Program-made: the position numbers and the translations under genes
The notes under the pieces: generated by a model
The model's database searches: none
Told to the model about the DNA's origin: nothing
Seen by the model: only the letters and a program-made list of their open reading frames with translations
Assembly: GCF_048544455.1 (NCBI RefSeq)
Contig: NC_133538.1
Coordinates: 22,368,469-22,432,468 of the forward strand
Direction of reading: 5' to 3'
Length of the DNA: 64,000 nt
Origin: Silene latifolia
Lineage: Eukaryota > Streptophyta > Magnoliopsida > Caryophyllales > Caryophyllaceae
Shown: one piece after another, positions 60,808 through 64,000 of the stretch
Layout of the letters: each line of letters starts with the position of its first letter
Position numbering within the stretch: the stretch's first letter is position 1

Positions 60808-61700
60808 CAAGCTAAGGTTCCCAACATCCCCTTTGGGCTGCGCTATGAACCTACCAGTGAGGATATCCAGGAGATGAACCTCCTAGTTCGGAAGCGCAAG
60901 AAGGACGGAGTTATCCTCCATCCCTATCATTTGACCCTCAATGGATACTTTATCCCCGAGGGAGAGTATGAGCTCTACCATAGCTTTCCTGAGCCGATCT
61001 ATAACTCTGTGGCCAAGGTCTTCCAGGACTGCTACTTCATCCCCAACAACACCAAAGCTGCATCAACCGAGTCTAAGTCATCCCCATGCCTCGACGGACA
61101 AGCGGTCACTCTCCTCTTTGGAGAGGATAACATCAAGCACCTCGACTATGAGGACATCATCAACATCGCCCTGAAGGACAACCAATTCGACCCGACCGCC
61201 TTGATCTCCGATACTGACCCGGAGAAAGCTACACAAGGCTGGAGGAAGACCGTCAAGTGGACCGATCGCCAAGGCCGCATTCTCAAGATCACAACTGGAG
61301 AAGGCCCTATGTTCAAAGAGGGAAGTGAAGAAGAATCTGAGTCTGAGTCGGAGTTAGAGTCTGTCATAGCTCCTAACACTCCTGATGTCACAGTTAAGGT
61401 CCCCTTCCTGCTGTTTTATCACAAGCTTGTGGCTGCTCTAGAGGCTGGGTCAACTAGGGTCGTCCCCACTCCCATGGAAGGTGACAACCTGGAGCCTGTT
61501 CCAGGGACCACCTCCTCAGTTGTGTCGCCTCTGGCTGACAATGAGATGTCTGTCCTCTCCGAGATTTTCGCTCGTGTCAACTTAGTGGACTCTAAGTTTG
61601 CTTATGACTCGTCTCAATTTAACCGCAATGCAATTCTGAATGACTATGAGGAATTTGACTTGAGTGGCTACCCACCTCACTTAGCCAAATAACTTGACAA
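60808..61700 (+). pseudogene. Tat-like pol segment between protease and RT
   Basis: A 300-codon open stretch (to 61692) starting after the solo LTR: VPNIPFGLRYEPTSEDIQEM, then RKRKKDGVILHPYHLTLNGY. An acidic, Ser/Glu-rich stretch (EEESESESELES near 61330) follows. It has no known catalytic role; in Tat elements this spacer precedes the RT. It ends at a TAA (61690) that is one C-to-T change from CAA, after which DKRETRTPIIEETEP continues in the same frame. Confidence 0.7.
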
Positions 61701-62840
61701 ACGGGAAACCAGGACCCCCATCATTGAGGAGACCGAACCTATTAACGTAGGAACCGACAACACACCTCAAGAACTTAGGATAGGGACAATCCTTGACCCA
61801 TCGGAAAGACAACAGTTCATTGACCTCTTATACGAATACAAGTACGTATTCGCCTGGGCCTACAAAGATATGCATGGGATTGACAGGGAAATTGCAGAGC
61901 ACCAGATACCCATTAAACCTGGAGCTAAACCCGTGAAGGAAAAGCTGCGCCGAATGCGTCCTTAATGGGCCCTGAAAATCAAAGAAGAAGTGGATAAACA
62001 GTTCAAGGTAGGGTTCATCAAAGTGTCTGAGTACTCTGACTGGGTGGCCAACATTGTTCCTGTACCAAAGAAAGACGGGAGGATTCGGGTTTGCGTCAAC
62101 TTCAGGGATCTGAACAAGGCGAGTCCAAAGGACGACTTCTCTTTGCCACATGTTGACATTCTGGTGGATAATACCGCCGAGCATGCTCTCCTATCATTCA
62201 TGGACGGGTATGCTGGGCACAACCAGATCAAAATGGTTGAGGAAGACATGCACAAGACTGCATTCACTACACAGTGGGGTACATACTGTTACATGGTCAT
62301 GCCCTTCGGCCTCATCAATGTCGGAGCAACCTATCAAAGAACCGCTACCACTCTCTTACATGATATGATGCACAAGGTGGTAGAGGTATATGTCGATGAT
62401 ATGATCGTCAAATAAAGAGAACGGGATGGCCACATCAGCGCTCTCTGAAAGTTCTTCGCTCGTCTGCGGAAGTATAACATGAGACTAAGTTCTCAGAAAT
62501 GTGCATTCGGGGTCACCTCCGGAAAACTCTTGGGACATGTCGTCAGCAAAAGAGGCATTGAGATTGATCCAACCAAAATCAAAGCCCTTTAACAAATGCC
62601 ACAGCCTAAGAACGAGAAGGAGATTTGGGGATTTCTCGGTCAGGTTCAATACATCAGCCGCTTCATAGCCAAGCTCACCATGATGTGTGAACCAATCTTC
62701 AAGAAGCTTCGCGCCTCCGATCACACCGATTGGCACGACGACTGTCAGAAGGCCTTCGACAGGATAAAGGAAATCCTATCCAAACCACCTGTCCTCATGC
62801 CACCTCAACAAGGGATTCCCTTATTCCTATACCGATCACA
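61693..62840 (+). pseudogene. Tat-like reverse transcriptase
   Basis: FAWAYKDMHGIDREIAEHQI, then WVANIVPVPKKDGRIRVCVN, FRDLNKASPKDDFSLP, LLSFMDGYAGHNQI (first catalytic Asp) and VVEVYVDDMIVK at 62380-62412 (YVDD). The connection and thumb follow (NMRLSSQKCAFGVTSGKLLG, FLGQVQYISRFIAKL). Stops: TAA 61963, TAA 62413, TGA 62446, TAA 62590. All except 62413 fit a single C-to-T change. A frameshift near 62840 leads to the RNase H. Catalytic residues are preserved; the reading frame is not. Confidence 0.85.
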
Positions 62841-63853
62841 CGAACACGACCATGAGAGCAATGCTAGCACAAACAGTCGACGGTGAAGAACGAGCCATCT
62901 ACTACATCAGCAAAAAGTTCATCGATTATGAGACAAGGTACACCCAACTGGAAAAGACATGCCTTGCCCTAGTATGGTCAACAAAGAATCTGCGGCATTA
63001 CATGCTCAGCTACACGGTCCACAACTATTCCAAGATGGACTCGGTAAAACACATCTTCGAAAAACCTGTACTAAACGGAAGGCTGTCTAGATGGACACTC
63101 ATGCTGTCCGAGTTTGATCTCAAGTTCGTACCCCTCAAGGTTATTAAGGAAAGGGCGGTCGCCGATTTCCTAGCAGAAAATCCCGTCAACGAGGATCCAA
63201 CGACCGACACATGGTCACTTCCTGACGAAGACATCCTTTGTGCCGACTCCGATGCATGGGACCTATACTTCGATGGTGCATCTAATCTGAGAGGCTTCAG
63301 GGTAGGAATCCTTCTAATATCGCTAGAAGGAGAACATGTTCTGATCTCGGTCAAGCTAGACTTCGCCGTCACTAACAATGCCGCCAAATATGAAGCATGC
63401 CTCATCGGCCTACAAGCAGCCATCACACTTGGCATCAAGAGACTGAGGATCCACGGCGACTCCTCGCTCATCATCAATCAGGTATCCGGATCATGGAAAA
63501 TCCGAAGTGATAGCTTAGCTCCCTACCGAGCGAAAATCAATCAAGAGGCCGAGTTCTTCGACCAAGTCGACTACTTCCACTTGCCACGAGAGGAAAATCA
63601 GTTTGCTGATGCCCTGGCAAAACTTGCCGCGCTCGTCAATATACCTGACGACATGACGTCAATGCCCCTATGTGTCGAGAGAAGGAGCGAACCATCTCAC
63701 ATCTGTGCCATCAACAACGACGAGAAAAACCATGATGAACCCTGGTACCAAGCCATCCTCAACTACAAAACCAAAAATGAATTCCCTCCTAACTCTGATC
63801 CAAGAGGACAAAGAGCCATCCGTTTACTTGCATCACAATTCGTGATAAACTAA
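62841..63853 (+). pseudogene. Tat-like RNase H plus second, archaeal-type RNase H
   Basis: One 333-codon open frame (62852-63853). The first part is the RT-linked RNase H (IYYISKKFIDYETRYTQLEK, LAENPV at its end). The second part, WDLYFDGASNLRGFRVGILL, with KYEACLIGLQAA, RIHGDSSLIINQVSG and REENQFADALAKLA, is the extra archaeal-type RNase H that is diagnostic of the Tat lineage; its Asp-Glu-Asp-Asp residues appear present. The integrase should follow, but a TAA at 63850 and then the CACTA insertion at 63901 end the readable part. Confidence 0.85.
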
Positions 63854-63900
63854 GAACAACTATACAAAAGAACACCCCAAGGGATTTTTCTCCTTTGCAT
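63854..63900 (+). pseudogene. Start of the Tat-like integrase region
   Basis: In frame after the TAA: EQLYKRTPQGIFLLC, the usual segment that opens the pre-integrase part in Tat polyproteins. It is cut at 63900 by the next element. Confidence 0.6.
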
Positions 63901-64000
63901 CACTAGTAGAAAAAACCCCTACAGTGGCGGTCAAAAATGACCTTTTATGGCGGTTTTTAAAAATTTTGGGTGCGTCGTATATCACGGGGTCGTATATACT
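63901..64000. mobile_element. End of a second CACTA transposon (runs off the window)
   Basis: CACTAGTAGAAAAAACCCC starts abruptly inside pol and is followed by CAGTGGCGGTCAAAAATGAC and TTATGGCGGTTTTTAAAAA, the usual look of an En/Spm-like terminus with subterminal GGCGGTTTTT repeats. The other end and TSD are outside the window. Confidence 0.75.

Overview
This is plant nuclear DNA made almost entirely of nested transposable elements. I see no convincing host gene, RNA gene or CRISPR array. The evidence for a flowering plant is the combination of Athila-like and Tat-like Ty3/gypsy elements, Ty1/copia elements with an initiator-Met primer site, a Cassandra-type LTR carrying 5S-rRNA-like sequence, CACTA transposons, and plant-mobile-domain (PMD) and DUF7745-like proteins. 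The repeat content would fit Caryophyllales, but that is only an impression.

Layout. 1-4800: 5' part of a minus-strand Athila-like element (RT, protease, gag, PBS, LTR). About 4801-48664: what looks like the 3' part of one large Tat-type element on the plus strand, recognised by its polypurine tract and LTR start at 48321-48334. On its antisense strand it carries two decayed genes: a DUF7745-like ORF (5626-7083) and an eight-exon PMD gene (22822-35534). It has been split by element A (7908-22627, itself split by B, 9201-15873), a copia element (25250-34188), element C (35675-38725, itself holding a Cassandra solo LTR) and a gypsy-like non-autonomous element E (39039-46959). Its 3' LTR is split by a non-autonomous CACTA element (48665-51611).

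51726-54030: plus-strand Athila-like LTR and a deleted gag, running into a Tat-like gag fragment. 54370-55915: LTR and 3' tail of element D, a relative of A, B and C. 55916-63900: gag, protease, RT, RNase H and archaeal-type RNase H of a second Tat-like element, split by a 3.2-kb solo LTR (57639-60807). 63901-64000: the end of another CACTA element.

Exact target-site duplications (TSDs), found by eye, fix seven insertions: A (TTTTC), B (AAGTG), copia (GCAGG), C (GCTCG), Cassandra LTR (CTAGT), solo LTR (CAAGC) and CACTA (AGT). Element E is the exception: a 327-bp flank duplication replaces the short TSD.

The most notable signals are: (1) arrays of the palindrome CTCGATCGAG with alternating ~21/~29-30 bp spacing, present in two Athila-like elements, both just upstream of the LTR TATA box and inside the gag-protease region; (2) the antisense PMD gene, whose splice sites are all preserved while all five nonsense codons can be explained by C-to-T change of a Gln codon; (3) the E insertion with microhomology junctions; (4) a gag-only element with a probable intron. 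All assignments come from reading the sequence; no database search was possible.
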